This document shows positions 9,474-18,286 of a DNA stretch of 64,000 nucleotides, piece after piece. The position numbers and the translations under genes are program-made. The stretch is from positions 620,001-684,000 of the forward strand of contig CATQHT010000002.1 in the NCBI GenBank assembly GCA_958296045.1, in the 5' to 3' direction. A model generated the notes under the pieces. It saw nothing but the letters and a program-made list of their open reading frames with translations, had not been told where the DNA came from and ran no database searches. Within the stretch, counting starts at the first letter, position 1, and the number at the start of each line of letters is the position of its first letter. Source of the DNA: Rhodothermales bacterium. GTDB lineage: Bacteria > Bacteroidota > Rhodothermia > Rhodothermales > Bin80.

Positions 9474-9823
9474 GCGTACCTCTCCCCCTGCTGGCCCCCA
9501 TGTAGCCATCTACGCAAGGCAGGCCCTGTTTTTCGGACAAGCACTAGCTGCAGCAGTTACCGCGGCCGTAGGCGCTATAGGCCAAACCTTCCCAGGCTCT
9601 TGGGCCAGAGGCTGCACCTGGAATCTGCCCGTTTCAGGCCCAGACCCGTATGTCCCCTGCTCAGTGCTGGCACCGGCAGCTTAACCGTCTGAAGGTTCCT
9701 GGAATGCCCTTCTTGGGTGGGACTTGGCCGCGTGATACCATCCCGGACCGGGGACGCGCCCAGTCAGGCCTTCCAGTGGGCTGCGGCTGAAGGACGGCTC
9801 GGGCCCAAGGCCTGGGCGCCCCA
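9474..9823. other. gene-free spacer before lpdA 3' end
   Basis: No gene seen. A small hairpin, GCCCA-AGGCC-TGGGC at 9803-9817, lies just beyond the stop of the minus-strand dehydrogenase gene and could help end its transcript, but no T-run follows. Confidence 0.4.
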
Positions 9824-11242
9824 TCAGGTGTTGATGGGCATACCGTAGGCGGCGCGTGTTGCCTCAAGCACGGCCTCCGACAGGGTGGGGTGCGGATGCA
9901 TCGTGTCAAGGATCTCGTGATAGGTGGTTTCCAGCTCACGAGCCGCCACGACCTCGGCAATCAGCTCTGTGGCGTCGTGTCCGATGATATGGCAGCCCAA
10001 CAGCTCGCCGTACCTAGCGTCATAGATGACCTTTACAAATCCAGCGGAATGGCCAGCAGCCGCAGCCTTGCCAGACGCGGAGAAGGGAAACTTCCCGACC
10101 TTCAGCTCATAGCCGGCTTCACGCGCCTTCACCTCGGTGAGCCCCACAGAGGCGATCTGGGGCTGGCAATAGGTGCAACCTGGCACGTTACTCTTGTTCA
10201 GGGGGCGGACCTTTTTGCCAGCGATATTCTCCACGCAGAGGATGCCTTCGTGGCTAGCTTTGTGGGCCAGCCACGGCGGTCCAGCCACATCCCCGATAGC
10301 ATAGACGCCGGGCGCTTCCGTAGTGCCGAAATCTCCGGTGACGACAAACCCGCGCTCGGTCTTAACTTCCACATCCTCTAGACCCAGGTCCTCAACATTG
10401 CCAGTGATGCCGACTGCCGACAAGACCTGATCGGCTTCAATAACTTGGCTGCTTCGCTTGCCGCGAATATGCACCTTCAGCGGATGGCTGTCCGTTTCGA
10501 CGCTGCTCACGGCAGAACCCGTCAACACCTTGATGCCTGTCTTGCGAAACGTCCGCTGGAGCTCCCGCGAAACGTCCGCGTCCTCTATCGGAACCAGACG
10601 GTCCACCAGCTCCACCAGTGTTACCTCAGTCCCCATATGGTGGTAGAAGTAGGCGAATTCCACGCCAATGGCGCCAGCGCCTACAATCACCATCCTGTCT
10701 GGACGCATCGTTTGTAGCAGCGCACCCCGGTAGTCAATGATGTGGGTGCCGTCAATGGGAAGAGGTGGAATCTCGCGTGCCCTCGCGCCCGTGGCAAGGA
10801 TCGTGTGGGTGGCCTGCACGGTCTGGCTCTTACCTACGGTCTTACCGTCCATATCGACCGATGGCGTTACCGTTACTTTGCCGCCCGGTTGGAGCTTGGC
10901 CCGGCCCCGAATGACGCCAATCTTGTTCTTTCGCATCAGAAAGTTGACGCCGCGATTCATCTTGCCAGCCACCTTACGGCTGCGCGCGACGACTTTGGCA
11001 AAGTCGGCCGTTACCGCGCCGCTGAGCGCCAGCCCGAAGCGTCGCAGGCTCTTGGCGTATTCCATCAACTCCGCGCTCTTGAGCAGTGCCTTCGTCGGTA
11101 TACATCCAACGTTGAGGCACACGCCCCCAAGCTTGTCCTGTTCGATGATGGCCGTGGAGAAGCCGAGCTGCACCGCGCGGATGGCGGATTCGTATCCCCC
11201 GGGACCGCTTCCGATTACCACGACATCATAGTGCTTGGCCAT
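9824..11242 (-). CDS. lpdA: dihydrolipoyl dehydrogenase (E3)
   Basis: This flavoprotein reoxidises dihydrolipoamide in the 2-oxoacid dehydrogenase complexes, passing electrons through FAD to NAD+. The 472-residue length is standard. Visible motifs are the FAD site GSGPGG at residues 11-16, the redox disulfide in GGVCLNVGCIPTK (C42 and C47), the NAD-binding GAGAIGVEFA, the FAD motif TTEAPGVYAIGDVAG, and the active-site HPHPTLSEA near the C-terminus. The E1 and E2 partners are not nearby, so the gene stands alone. It is read away from the NAD kinase block and is separated from the next gene upstream by about 100 bp. Complete, with no unusual residues at the active site. Confidence 0.96.
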   Translation of the reverse strand: MAKHYDVVVIGSGPGGYESAIRAVQLGFSTAIIEQDKLGGVCLNVGCIPTKALLKSAELMEYAKSLRRFGLALSGAVTADFAKVVARSRKVAGKMNRGVNFLMRKNKIGVIRGRAKLQPGGKVTVTPSVDMDGKTVGKSQTVQATHTILATGARAREIPPLPIDGTHIIDYRGALLQTMRPDRMVIVGAGAIGVEFAYFYHHMGTEVTLVELVDRLVPIEDADVSRELQRTFRKTGIKVLTGSAVSSVETDSHPLKVHIRGKRSSQVIEADQVLSAVGITGNVEDLGLEDVEVKTERGFVVTGDFGTTEAPGVYAIGDVAGPPWLAHKASHEGILCVENIAGKKVRPLNKSNVPGCTYCQPQIASVGLTEVKAREAGYELKVGKFPFSASGKAAAAGHSAGFVKVIYDARYGELLGCHIIGHDATELIAEVVAARELETTYHEILDTMHPHPTLSEAVLEATRAAYGMPINT

Positions 11243-11347
11243 AGAGCAAAGTGGCTGGTTATAGTGGTGTTGAACCTGAACGTCTCAGGGCGGCAATATA
11301 CGCTATGAGGGTGGGGAGCAGTCGACGGCATGTGGCAGTGTGGACAA

Positions 11348-12166
11348 TCACTGGCGACCCGGTGGCATGAGCTGCTCTACCGTGATCCACGGGATGCCCA
11401 ATGGAGCATCCAGCTCAAACTCCAGTCGCTGCGGGTCCATGGTTAAGCTGCGGTACGTGGCCGCCAAAACGATGCCTGCGCTGGGCTGCTGAAAGATTAG
11501 GCGGCCCGGATATGACACGCCATCGGCGACCTGGTAGTCTGCGTATCGCACCGATTCAAGGATCTCACCATCTGGCGCACGGCGTTCGCGCATGAGGACG
11601 CGCCAACGTGCCGGGTCAATCAGATAGCGCTCGTCAGCGTCGTCACTGGTGATAACGACCTCGGGCCCGGCTTGGTCCAGGGTCCAAGAGCCATCTGCGG
11701 CAGGAGTGATCAGCCCCAGAAGGCTTGCAAAGGCATCGGTGACCGCAAATAGGTCTGGAATCAGCTCACTTGCTTGTATCCAGTGACCGTAAACAAGCCT
11801 TCGCTGCACGCGGTCATAGAGAAAAAAGCTGTCGCGTGTGGCCAGCAGCCGACCGGCTTCAATGCGCAAAGCGGTCGCTGTCAAGGAAACAAAGAGTGAG
11901 TCTTGGCGGCGATGTACAATGTGTGCGCGCACGCTTCCGGTGAAGGCTGGGGAACGCAGGGAGAGGTCCGCCTCTAGCACAAAGGCTTGGTGGGGGGTAC
12001 GTGCCTGCGCACGAACCCGGCGCACCACCTCCTCAGCACTGAGTGCCTCACGGGCAGAGGGTCCCGTCGCCGTGCGGCTGGAGGCGCACCCGGTGACCCA
12101 GACCAGGACCCAAGCAGCAAAAAGTGTCGACTTCACGGGATTCGCTGTTGTGGTCCAGAGCCCCAA
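11348..12166 (-). CDS. DUF4292-type lipoprotein
   Basis: The 272-residue product starts with a lipoprotein signal: a hydrophobic run LFAAWVLVWVTG ending at Cys (near residue 27), then Ser-rich sequence. After this come alternating strands such as EADLSLRSPAFTGSVRAHI and DSLFVSLTATALRIEAGRLL. These resemble the DUF4292 family of Bacteroidota lipoproteins, which share the LolA/LolB-like fold that binds lipids (family knowledge; function unproven). It should sit in the envelope facing the periplasm. The ATG at 12166 overlaps the end of the NAD kinase gene by 34 bp; a GTG at 12136 giving a shorter signal is also possible. The two genes probably share one transcript. Confidence 0.8.
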   Translation of the reverse strand: MGLWTTTANPVKSTLFAAWVLVWVTGCASSRTATGPSAREALSAEEVVRRVRAQARTPHQAFVLEADLSLRSPAFTGSVRAHIVHRRQDSLFVSLTATALRIEAGRLLATRDSFFLYDRVQRRLVYGHWIQASELIPDLFAVTDAFASLLGLITPAADGSWTLDQAGPEVVITSDDADERYLIDPARWRVLMRERRAPDGEILESVRYADYQVADGVSYPGRLIFQQPSAGIVLAATYRSLTMDPQRLEFELDAPLGIPWITVEQLMPPGRQ

Positions 12167-12999
12167 GACAGTTTCGACCGGAGAGTCTGGAAATAGTGAT
12201 GCCCCTTAAGTTGTACCAGACGGATACCTCGCGAGGCGCGCGCGATCTGGACCGATGCTCCTTCCGGCAGGGAACGGTTCATGCCGTCTACCGCGAGGAC
12301 ACATCGCTGCCCAGCAGCGGCTACCTGCACTACGAGCACGGTATTGCCGGGAAGCACCACCGGTCGCGCCGTAAGGCCATGGCTGGCGATGGGCGTCACG
12401 ACCAGGGCGTCTGTGCCAGGCGCAACGATGGGTCCGCCCGCCGCCAGCGAGTACGCTGTAGATCCTGTCGGGGTGGCAACAATAAGGCCGTCGGCCCAAT
12501 AGGTGTCCAGCGCTTCGCCATCGGCCTTTACGGTGATTGCAATAAGACCGGCCAGCTCTGCCCGGGCGAGCACCACATCGTTGAGCGCCCACCAAGAAGG
12601 ACCCGAGCCCGACTGGGCACGGACCGACAGCGCCAGACGCGACTCCACGTCAAAAGCGCCTGCCTCAAGCTGCAGCACGGCTTCCTGAACCCGTGTAGCA
12701 TCCACCGCCGCCAGAAAGCCTACGCGCCCCAGGTTGATGCCAAGAATCGGGATGCCGCTGCCCGCCACCTGGTGCGCCGTGCGCAGCAGGGTGCCGTCTC
12801 CGCCAAAGGAGAGCTGGATGTCCGGGGTGGCAGGCGGCACCTCGGTCAGAGCCCGGAATGAGTTCCGGGCGCGAAGGCCGGCGGCCACGTCGTCATGCAG
12901 GCTGTAGGGCAGACCTTGCTGGCACAACCACCGCAACAAAGCAACGACTGGTTCCCATATTTCAGCTCTCTTGGCGTTACCGGAAATGCCGTAAGTCAT
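12133..12999 (-). CDS. nadK: NAD kinase
   Basis: NAD kinase phosphorylates NAD+ to NADP+ with ATP or polyphosphate in the cytoplasm. The 288-residue protein has the diagnostic GGDGT motif at residues 66-70, followed by GIPILGINLGRVGFLA. It also has the ALNDVV segment of the NAD site and the glycine-rich TPTGSTAYSLAAGGPIV. All key residues are present. It is followed on the same strand by the overlapping DUF4292 lipoprotein gene. The flavoprotein gene at 13104 is read in the opposite direction about 100 bp away, so the region 13000-13103 must hold both promoters. Confidence 0.95.
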   Translation of the reverse strand: MTYGISGNAKRAEIWEPVVALLRWLCQQGLPYSLHDDVAAGLRARNSFRALTEVPPATPDIQLSFGGDGTLLRTAHQVAGSGIPILGINLGRVGFLAAVDATRVQEAVLQLEAGAFDVESRLALSVRAQSGSGPSWWALNDVVLARAELAGLIAITVKADGEALDTYWADGLIVATPTGSTAYSLAAGGPIVAPGTDALVVTPIASHGLTARPVVLPGNTVLVVQVAAAGQRCVLAVDGMNRSLPEGASVQIARASRGIRLVQLKGHHYFQTLRSKLSWGSGPQQRIP

Positions 13000-13103
13000 G
13001 GTCCACCTGTGTCTGCGCAGCCGTACCTTTGTACCTTCCAGGGTCGGGCGGCGCGTTCTAGACGATCGAAGCCGCGCATTCGCACGAAACGTCCTAACGC
13101 AGC

Positions 13104-14390
13104 ATGGCGCGGCATGTCGTCATTGTCGGCAACGGCATCGCAGGCATCACGGCCGCACGGTTTGTGCGCAAGCTACGCGCCGATCGCATCACCGTGGTCG
13201 CCGATGAAACGGATCATTTCTACGCCCGAACAGCGCTCATGTACCTGTATATGGGGCATATGCGGTATCAGGATGTCAAGCCGTACGAAGACGGCTTCTG
13301 GGAGCGTAACGGTATCGAGCTGCTGCGGGGCGTCGCCACGCACATAGATACGGCCAAAAAGCGGCTGCAGGTGCACGACGGACGTGTACTGCGGTATGAT
13401 GCGCTGCTGCTGGCCACAGGATCGAGGTCCAACAAGTTCGGCTGGCCGGGGCAAGATCTTGATGGCGTACAAGGCCTGTACGGCATCCCAGACCTCATCA
13501 CGATGGAGCGGTGGACTCGCGACATCGATCGGGCTGTGGTGGTGGGAGGCGGCCTGATTGGCATCGAGATGACCGAGATGCTGCATTCCAGGCATGTCCC
13601 GGTCACCTTCCTGGTGCGCGAACCGCGGTATATGGATTACCTGCTGCCCCAAGCGGAGTCGGACATCATCCACGCGGAAATTCGTCGCCACGACATCGAC
13701 CTCAGACTCCAGACAGAACTGAAGGCTATCCTCGGCGCCGAGCGGTGCGAGGCCGTCACCACGACGGAATCAGAAGTGATTCCTTGCCAGTTTACGGGAC
13801 TTGCCGTTGGAGTGCACCCGAATACTGATCTTGCACGTGCCTCAGACATCCGTACGGGGCGTGGCATCGTGGTGGACGAATACTTCAGGACCAGTGCTCC
13901 AGATGTATATGCGGCAGGGGACTGCGCGGAGTTTATTCGCGACGGAATCGGCGCGCGCCGTATAGAACAGCTCTGGTATACAGGTCGCCAGCACGGTAGG
14001 TGCGTCGCGCGAAACATCTGCGGCCTGCCGACAGCCTATGACAAGGGTGTGTTTTTCAACTCTGCCAAATTCTTTACGATTGAGTATCAGACGTATGGCG
14101 ACATACGGCCCAAGCCTCCAGACGGCGTACGCACAATCGCTTGGAAGGATGGACGCCGTCGGAAGCTGCTGCGCATTGACTACGAAGAAGAGAGCGGCAT
14201 AGTGCGAGGGTTTAATGCACTTGGGACCCGGCTCCGCCACGATGTCTGCGAACATTGGATTCTGAGCGGTGCCACGGTGGCCCAAGTGGTTCGGGAATGG
14301 GATCGGGCGCACTTTGATGCGGAATTCGCGCCGCGCCACCGCCGTGCTCTAGCGCGTGCACTCAAACAATCACCGGTGGCCTATGCGTAG
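13104..14390 (+). CDS. NAD(P)/FAD-dependent oxidoreductase, rubredoxin-reductase type
   Basis: This 428-residue pyridine nucleotide-disulfide oxidoreductase-fold protein starts with the FAD site VIVGNGIAGITAARFVRK. It continues with the ATGSRSNKFGWPG region, the NAD(P)-binding VVVGGGLIGIEMTEML near residue 150, and the second FAD motif APDVYAAGDCAEF near 270. There is no redox CxxxxC, so it fits the class that passes electrons to small or membrane-bound iron-sulfur or rubredoxin-like partners. Its stop overlaps the start of the polyferredoxin gene by eight bases (ATGCGTAG), which argues that the two act together as an electron-transfer unit. The substrate and direction of electron flow cannot be read from sequence. 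Confidence 0.88.
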   Translation: MARHVVIVGNGIAGITAARFVRKLRADRITVVADETDHFYARTALMYLYMGHMRYQDVKPYEDGFWERNGIELLRGVATHIDTAKKRLQVHDGRVLRYDALLLATGSRSNKFGWPGQDLDGVQGLYGIPDLITMERWTRDIDRAVVVGGGLIGIEMTEMLHSRHVPVTFLVREPRYMDYLLPQAESDIIHAEIRRHDIDLRLQTELKAILGAERCEAVTTTESEVIPCQFTGLAVGVHPNTDLARASDIRTGRGIVVDEYFRTSAPDVYAAGDCAEFIRDGIGARRIEQLWYTGRQHGRCVARNICGLPTAYDKGVFFNSAKFFTIEYQTYGDIRPKPPDGVRTIAWKDGRRRKLLRIDYEEESGIVRGFNALGTRLRHDVCEHWILSGATVAQVVREWDRAHFDAEFAPRHRRALARALKQSPVAYA

Positions 14391-15837
14391 CACACCCAGC
14401 CTTCAGCTTACTGCGCCCGGTGCGTCCTACAGCCTGCGCGAAAAGGGCAGCCTTACCCTGTTGGGCGCAGGGCTGCTTGCGCTCCTGTGCCTGCTTCTAG
14501 GAGCAGGTAGCACGGCACGCGTATGGATCCTTTGGTTGGGTATCGGGTGCCTCGCGGGCGGCAGCGCGGTGCTTTTTGGCGGCTATCTGCAGCGCCCAGC
14601 GGGCGTGGACAACAACGGTGTATGGTTTTCGCCCGCTCGCGCGCGCGGCATGGCCGGATGGCTGCTAGGGATCCTATTTACAGGATTCTACGTGATCCTG
14701 TACTGGGCACCTGGCAACTTGGAGCACCTAGTGCGCGGATCGGATGGTCTCAGCTACATGATGCGGGGACAAGCGGCGGACCGGTGGTTCTTGTACGGAC
14801 TCTTCTATACGCTGGCCGTGCTCATCATGGGCGGACGCATGATTCTCAAATACCGGGACAGTGGGTACCAGATTGTCCGCACCATCAGCGTGATGTTTTT
14901 TCAGCTCGGGTTTGCGTTTTTGATTCCCGGGCTGCTCTTGCTCCTGAACCAGCCGGAGTACTACTTCTCCTACTTCTGGCCGCTCAAGTATGACTATATC
15001 TGGCCCTCGAGCTTCTCGTATTTCTCCAGCGCCTCCGGCTTGGGCGTCTTCATGTTGTTCTGGGGTGTGGCGGGCATCACCATCATCACGCCGGTCCTGA
15101 CGTTCTTTTACGGCAAGCGTTGGTATTGCTCCTGGGTATGTGGGTGCGGTGGCCTGGCCGAAACCGCTGGCGACCCGTTCCGGCATCTGTCGGACAAGTC
15201 CGTGCGCGCCTGGAAGGTGGAGCGCTGGATGGTGCACTCGGTCCTGGTGCTAGTGGTGGTGACTACCGGGCTTCTCTGGGGTAATGCCGCGGCTGGGGGA
15301 GCCCTCCTAGGTAGCATTTCCGGGCGATTTGCAGTGTGGTATGGCTTCTTTATCGGGCTGATTTTTGCTGGGGTGATCGGCGTCGGATTCTACCCGATCA
15401 TGGGCTCCCGTGTGTGGTGCCGCTTCGGGTGTCCGATGGCCGCTGTGTTGGGTTTGCTCCAGAAATTCTTTTCGCGTTTCCGCATTACTACGAATGGGGG
15501 GCAGTGCATCTCTTGCGGAAACTGCTCCACCTATTGTGAGATGGGCATCGATGTCCGGTGGTATGCGCAGCGGGGTCAGAACATTGTGCGCGCCTCTTGT
15601 GTGGGTTGCGGCATGTGCGCGGCGGTTTGTCCGCGCGGCGTGCTACGCCTGGAGAACGGTTCTTCCCGCCGCCGCTACAATGGTCCGGTCCTGATTCAGG
15701 AAGACCGAGTCTCGGTACAGCAGGACGACGAGTGGTGGGCACGCCGGCCCGCGATGCCACCGGCGCAGGAAGATATCCCGGTGTTGAATGAGGCCGACGC
15801 GCAGGCGCTTCGGCTAGGGAGTCTCGTGCCGAAGTGA
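14383..15837 (+). CDS. membrane polyferredoxin, NosR/NapH-like 4Fe-4S protein
   Basis: The 484-residue product, counted from the ATG at 14383, has about seven hydrophobic segments spread over residues 20-330. Two cysteine clusters of the NosR/NapH/CcoG type lie at membrane edges: WYCSWVCGCGG near 248 and VWCRFGCPM near 345. The C-terminal domain has two 4Fe-4S motifs, CISCGNCSTYCEMG and CVGCGMCAAVCPRG (about 378-425). Such proteins carry electrons across or along the inner membrane. The start was chosen because it couples with the flavoprotein gene by an eight-base overlap; an upstream in-frame start would overlap it further. A membrane electron-transfer module with the flavoprotein is the likely role (inference). 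Confidence 0.87.
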   Translation: MRSTPSLQLTAPGASYSLREKGSLTLLGAGLLALLCLLLGAGSTARVWILWLGIGCLAGGSAVLFGGYLQRPAGVDNNGVWFSPARARGMAGWLLGILFTGFYVILYWAPGNLEHLVRGSDGLSYMMRGQAADRWFLYGLFYTLAVLIMGGRMILKYRDSGYQIVRTISVMFFQLGFAFLIPGLLLLLNQPEYYFSYFWPLKYDYIWPSSFSYFSSASGLGVFMLFWGVAGITIITPVLTFFYGKRWYCSWVCGCGGLAETAGDPFRHLSDKSVRAWKVERWMVHSVLVLVVVTTGLLWGNAAAGGALLGSISGRFAVWYGFFIGLIFAGVIGVGFYPIMGSRVWCRFGCPMAAVLGLLQKFFSRFRITTNGGQCISCGNCSTYCEMGIDVRWYAQRGQNIVRASCVGCGMCAAVCPRGVLRLENGSSRRRYNGPVLIQEDRVSVQQDDEWWARRPAMPPAQEDIPVLNEADAQALRLGSLVPK

Positions 15838-15947
15838 CCTGCGTTGGCTGATCTGACTCCTAATGTGGCTTCGCGGAAGGTTGTGTCTATCAATCCACCA
15901 AGGCCTGTCCTCGGACCGCGCAGTGGATGCAATTGCGGAGCAGTGTG

Positions 15948-16793
15948 ATGCGCAGTCCGCTGGTTTTGTTTCTGTGTCTGGCGTTGTTGGGCTGCCGGGA
16001 AGCACCGCGCCCACAGGGCACCGCAGATAGTCTGACAATCGCAGTACAGGTGCTCCTAAACGACGCAAAGCGTATGGGAGCGTGCTCGGCACTTTCCGCA
16101 CGCATATCGCCAGAGGCGGTCGTGCTCGCACGTGTGCCCATCGCTGCCGGTACATGGCGTTGCGACTGGCCCGATTCGCTCGGATGGCTCAGCAGAGTTG
16201 AGGTCGCATCCGATAGCGACTTCGGCTACAGTGTGGGAGCGTGGGAGGCGTCTGACTCCTCAGCGTGGTGGATCGCTGTTTGGCGGCGGCCTCCAGAAGG
16301 AGTGTGGATGGTGGAAGCCGCGGCTTTGACACGCCACCCCAGGACATCGGGCGTTGGTGGCTTCAAGGCGTATGCGGGGCTGGGAGCGATCCGTGCGACC
16401 CGGCAGTTGTACCAGGAAGCCGCGAGAGTTTCAATGCTAAAGTCCGATCGTGACTTGGCTGTCGCTTCCACTGATGTGGGTCTTGAATCTGCGCTGGATG
16501 TTGCGATGGCGGATTCTGTGCTTCTATTGCACGCAGGGCGCCCCCCGGCCGTTGGCCGCGACTCCGCTCAAAGTAGCCTGCGGCGCCTGCAAGGGATGGG
16601 CATTGTGACGTGGCTCCCCATTGGCGGCAGGGTAGCGCGTGCTGGCGACCTGGGGTACACATACGGCATTGCGACACTTCGGCCATCCGCTGCCGACTCA
16701 GCGCTTACTTCGAGCACCTACTTGCGCCTCTGGCGCTCAAGTGATCAGGGCCAGTGGAAGCTCGTGCTCGATGCCCAAGGCAGCGGACAGTAA
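15948..16793 (+). CDS. uncharacterised lipoprotein with NTF2/DUF4440-like C-terminus
   Basis: Counted from the ATG at 15948 the product has 281 residues and opens with a lipoprotein signal, hydrophobic LVLFLCLALLG then Cys near residue 15. The mature part begins with a helix and contains DSLGWLSRVEVASDSDFGYSVGAW, and near the C-terminus GDLGYTYGIATL...LRLWRSSDQGQWKLVLDAQG. These pieces resemble two copies of the DUF4440/SnoaL-like alpha-beta barrel fold, which ends in exactly such a W-K-L-V-L-D strand. No catalytic residues can be named. The gene starts about 110 bp after the polyferredoxin gene and precedes the MBL-fold gene by 99 bp. It is on the plus strand like both neighbours, but operon membership is not certain. 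Confidence 0.75.
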   Translation: MRSPLVLFLCLALLGCREAPRPQGTADSLTIAVQVLLNDAKRMGACSALSARISPEAVVLARVPIAAGTWRCDWPDSLGWLSRVEVASDSDFGYSVGAWEASDSSAWWIAVWRRPPEGVWMVEAAALTRHPRTSGVGGFKAYAGLGAIRATRQLYQEAARVSMLKSDRDLAVASTDVGLESALDVAMADSVLLLHAGRPPAVGRDSAQSSLRRLQGMGIVTWLPIGGRVARAGDLGYTYGIATLRPSAADSALTSSTYLRLWRSSDQGQWKLVLDAQGSGQ

Positions 16794-16892
16794 GGGGGAG
16801 AGGCTGCCAGTCTTGCTGCAAGCCACGTTGAGACTAGTGAATATTTGGGCGCGTTGCGCGTTTAACAGTCCGTCGCCAACCATTGCACGCCG

Positions 16893-17855
16893 ATGACCGT
16901 CAAGACCGCTGCTGCACTGCTTCCTGCTGGGGCATCCACCTGGCTGGCCGATGTGCACTACCGCGACATGCCGCGCCTGATTGCCTGCGCGCTTCTGGAA
17001 ACCTCCCAGGGGCTGGTGCTGGTGGATCCTGGGCCCTCCGTGTCGTTGCCCAACCTGGAAGCGGCTATGGCTTTAGCGGGTACGGGGTTACAGGAGGTGT
17101 GCGCTGTACTTCTGACGCATATCCACCTGGATCACGCCGGCGCGACCGGTACTATCGTGAGGGCCAACCCCGATGTCAGGGTATATGTTCACGGCCGGGG
17201 CGCTCCCCATGTCGCGCAGCCCGGGCGGCTCTTAGCAAGCGTACGGCGCATCTATGGGGATCGGATGGATGCCATGTTTGGGGCGGTCTACCAGATTCCA
17301 GAAGCCAACATCAGAGTGGTTGACGGTGGTGATCGCCTAGCTTTCGGGGACTTGTCGCTGCAGGTGGCCTATACTCCCGGCCATGCTATCCACCACGTAT
17401 GCTACCTGAATGACGGGACCGGGATGGTTTTTGCTGGTGATGCCACCGGGATGCGCGTAGCAGGTACTTGCTTCCTCGTGCCGGTGGCCCTGCCGCCCGA
17501 CATTGATCTGGAGGCGTGGCGGAGCACCTTGGCGCTATTGCGCTCATGGGATGCATCACAGCTATTTCTGACGCATTTTGGCGTGATGACCGATGTGGCC
17601 TGGCATCTTGACCATGCCGAAGATCGGCTTAATCAGTGGGCAACGGCAGTGCGCGCCACGCTTGACGAAGAAGGGGACGATACGGCGCGTGCGGCGCGAT
17701 TTCATGAGCAGGAGATGGCACATGTGCACGCATCGCTGAGCCAACAAGACCGCGAACCTTACCTCCACATGGGGCAGCCTCGCGAAAGCTGGTATGGTCT
17801 CGCACGGTACTGGCGCAAACGGTATGGTGTCGCACTACAGGACCAGCACGCGTGA
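16893..17855 (+). CDS. MBL-fold metallo-hydrolase
   Basis: The 320-residue protein has the metallo-beta-lactamase fold signature THIHLDHAG (HxHxDH, about residues 77-82). It also shows a metal-binding His in TPGHAIHHVCY, the Asp in FAGDATGM, and a later His in LTHFGVM; all metal ligands appear present. The C-terminal 80 residues are helical and charged, as in MBL proteins with an added helical lid. There is no signal peptide, so it is cytoplasmic. Substrate unknown; glyoxalase II-like or lactonase-like thioester or ester hydrolysis would be typical. Its last bases overlap the next gene by GTGA, a coupled arrangement with a thioesterase. Confidence 0.88.
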   Translation: MTVKTAAALLPAGASTWLADVHYRDMPRLIACALLETSQGLVLVDPGPSVSLPNLEAAMALAGTGLQEVCAVLLTHIHLDHAGATGTIVRANPDVRVYVHGRGAPHVAQPGRLLASVRRIYGDRMDAMFGAVYQIPEANIRVVDGGDRLAFGDLSLQVAYTPGHAIHHVCYLNDGTGMVFAGDATGMRVAGTCFLVPVALPPDIDLEAWRSTLALLRSWDASQLFLTHFGVMTDVAWHLDHAEDRLNQWATAVRATLDEEGDDTARAARFHEQEMAHVHASLSQQDREPYLHMGQPRESWYGLARYWRKRYGVALQDQHA

Positions 17856-18283
17856 TCGGTATCTGGACTCAGCAAGTAACGCCGGAGCAGCTCAACCTGG
17901 GGCGGACTGGCACGCTTGTGGATGCGCTAGGCATCGTGTTTACGGAGGTGGGGGAGGACTTTATTCGGGGCACTATGCCTGTAGATGCGCGCACCAAGCA
18001 ACCTGCGGGGCTCTTGCACGGAGGCGCCTCTGTGGCATTGGCGGAGTCCCTTGGCAGTGTGGCAGCCTGGATGTGCGTGGACGCCGAGCGCCAGACGATT
18101 GTAGGACTCGAGGTGAACGCGAACCATGTTCGCGCCGTACGCGAAGGCATTGTCATCGGCACAGCGCGTCCAGCGCATGTGGGGCGCACGACCCACGTGT
18201 GGATGATCGACATCCACGATGAAAAGCAGCGGCTCGTGGCCACAAGTCGCCTTACCGTGGCCGTCTTGCCGAAGAACTGGTGA
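17852..18283 (+). CDS. hotdog-fold acyl-CoA thioesterase (PaaI/YdiI type)
   Basis: The 143-residue protein has the length and motifs of PaaI/MenI-type thioesterases: QPAGLLHGGASVALAESLGS holds the HGG of the hotdog helix and the catalytic acid. LEVNANHVRAVREGIVIGTA and the final RLTVAVL strand complete the fold. It probably hydrolyses a CoA thioester such as 1,4-dihydroxy-2-naphthoyl-CoA in menaquinone synthesis, but that substrate is inference from family only. The GTG start overlaps the stop of the MBL gene, so the two hydrolases are translationally coupled; queE follows after three bases. Confidence 0.9.
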   Translation: MIGIWTQQVTPEQLNLGRTGTLVDALGIVFTEVGEDFIRGTMPVDARTKQPAGLLHGGASVALAESLGSVAAWMCVDAERQTIVGLEVNANHVRAVREGIVIGTARPAHVGRTTHVWMIDIHDEKQRLVATSRLTVAVLPKNW

Positions 18284-18286
18284 CCG

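Noticed and set aside
10742-11308. 188-codon plus-strand open frame
   Set aside because: Antisense to lpdA, which has every catalytic motif of its family.
12124-12861. 245-codon plus-strand open frame
   Set aside because: Antisense to the NAD kinase gene with GGDGT motif; Arg/Cys-rich shadow composition.
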